From Oscillospiraceae bacterium (GTDB taxonomy: Bacteria > Bacillota > Clostridia > Oscillospirales > Ruminococcaceae): a DNA stretch of 5,416 nt. The number at the start of each line of letters is the position of its first letter. Positions within the stretch are counted from its first letter, which is position 1. Where the stretch lies: NCBI GenBank assembly GCA_017828835.1, contig JAGAEK010000127.1, forward strand, positions 1 through 5,416, in the 5' to 3' direction. The notes under the pieces were generated by a model. It worked only from the letters and a program-made list of their open reading frames with translations. It was not told the DNA's origin and ran no database searches. Shown here in pieces: positions 5,323-5,416 of this stretch. A program made the translations under genes and the position numbers.

Positions 5323-5416
5323 ATTCCGTTTTTATTTCGATTCCGCCGCCGTTTTCCGAGAATATAACATTTTTCCCCTTTGCAAGCTCTCCCGAAATCA
5401 GCTTTTCGGCAATAAC
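5321..5416 (-). CDS. clpB: C-terminal end of a Clp ATPase, probably the disaggregase ClpB (partial)
   Basis: Read on the minus strand from the window edge, 31 codons are open and end with TAA (complement of 5321-5323). The peptide starts V-I-A-E-K-L-I-S-G-E-L-A-K-G-K and ends G-I-E-I-K-T-E. It resembles the very end of ClpB, where E. coli has a segment like L-A-x-x-I-L-S-G-E-L-x-x-G-K followed by a short beta-rich tail. ClpB is a hexameric AAA+ chaperone that pulls apart aggregated proteins with DnaK; ClpC- or ClpE-type unfoldases end in a related way and cannot be excluded. The gene converges on hisS, and its stop codon overlaps the T-run of the hisS terminator. Only the C-terminal small-domain end lies in the window. 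Confidence 0.7.
   Translation of the reverse strand, partial: VIAEKLISGELAKGKNVIFSENGGGIEIKTE

Overview
The window looks like a chromosomal cell-envelope and housekeeping segment from a Clostridia-type Firmicute, perhaps an uncultured Oscillospirales/Ruminococcaceae-like lineage. This placement is inferred from several features. The gene order mreD - class B PBP - minD - mgsA is a clostridial arrangement. Most genes have AAAGGA(G) ribosome binding sites, one gene starts with TTG, and the histidyl-tRNA synthetase carries a cysteine-rich insert that I associate with clostridial enzymes. No mobile element, CRISPR array, tRNA or rRNA is visible.

Layout: positions 1-21 are probably the last codons of an upstream gene, expected to be mreC. 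Then come mreD (26-547), a TTG-started mrdA/PBP2-type transpeptidase (566-2575), and an AT-rich 111-bp gap with a weak terminator and a plausible sigma-A promoter. These are followed by a minD-like ATPase (2687-3427), a methylglyoxal synthase-family gene (3456-3878), a gap with a strong GC-rich hairpin, and hisS (3950-5278). A perfect 12-bp intrinsic terminator follows hisS. A Clp ATPase gene, most likely clpB, enters from the right edge on the minus strand and ends at 5321. Its 31 visible residues match the end of that family.

Function: MreD and the PBP belong to the elongasome, which builds lateral cell wall. MinD normally positions the division site with MinC, and with MinE in many clostridia. 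MgsA normally converts dihydroxyacetone phosphate to methylglyoxal and phosphate. HisS charges tRNA-His.

The most notable signals lie in the middle two genes. The MinD-like protein has no C-terminal membrane-targeting helix and carries two CxxC pairs in a loop where ordinary MinD has none. Neither minC nor minE lies beside it. The methylglyoxal synthase homologue keeps its phosphate-binding motifs and active-site histidine, but the proposed catalytic Asp (E. coli D71) is Tyr and the second one (D101) is Glu. Both proteins may have moved away from their textbook roles. That is inference from alignment to remembered family sequences; no database search was possible.
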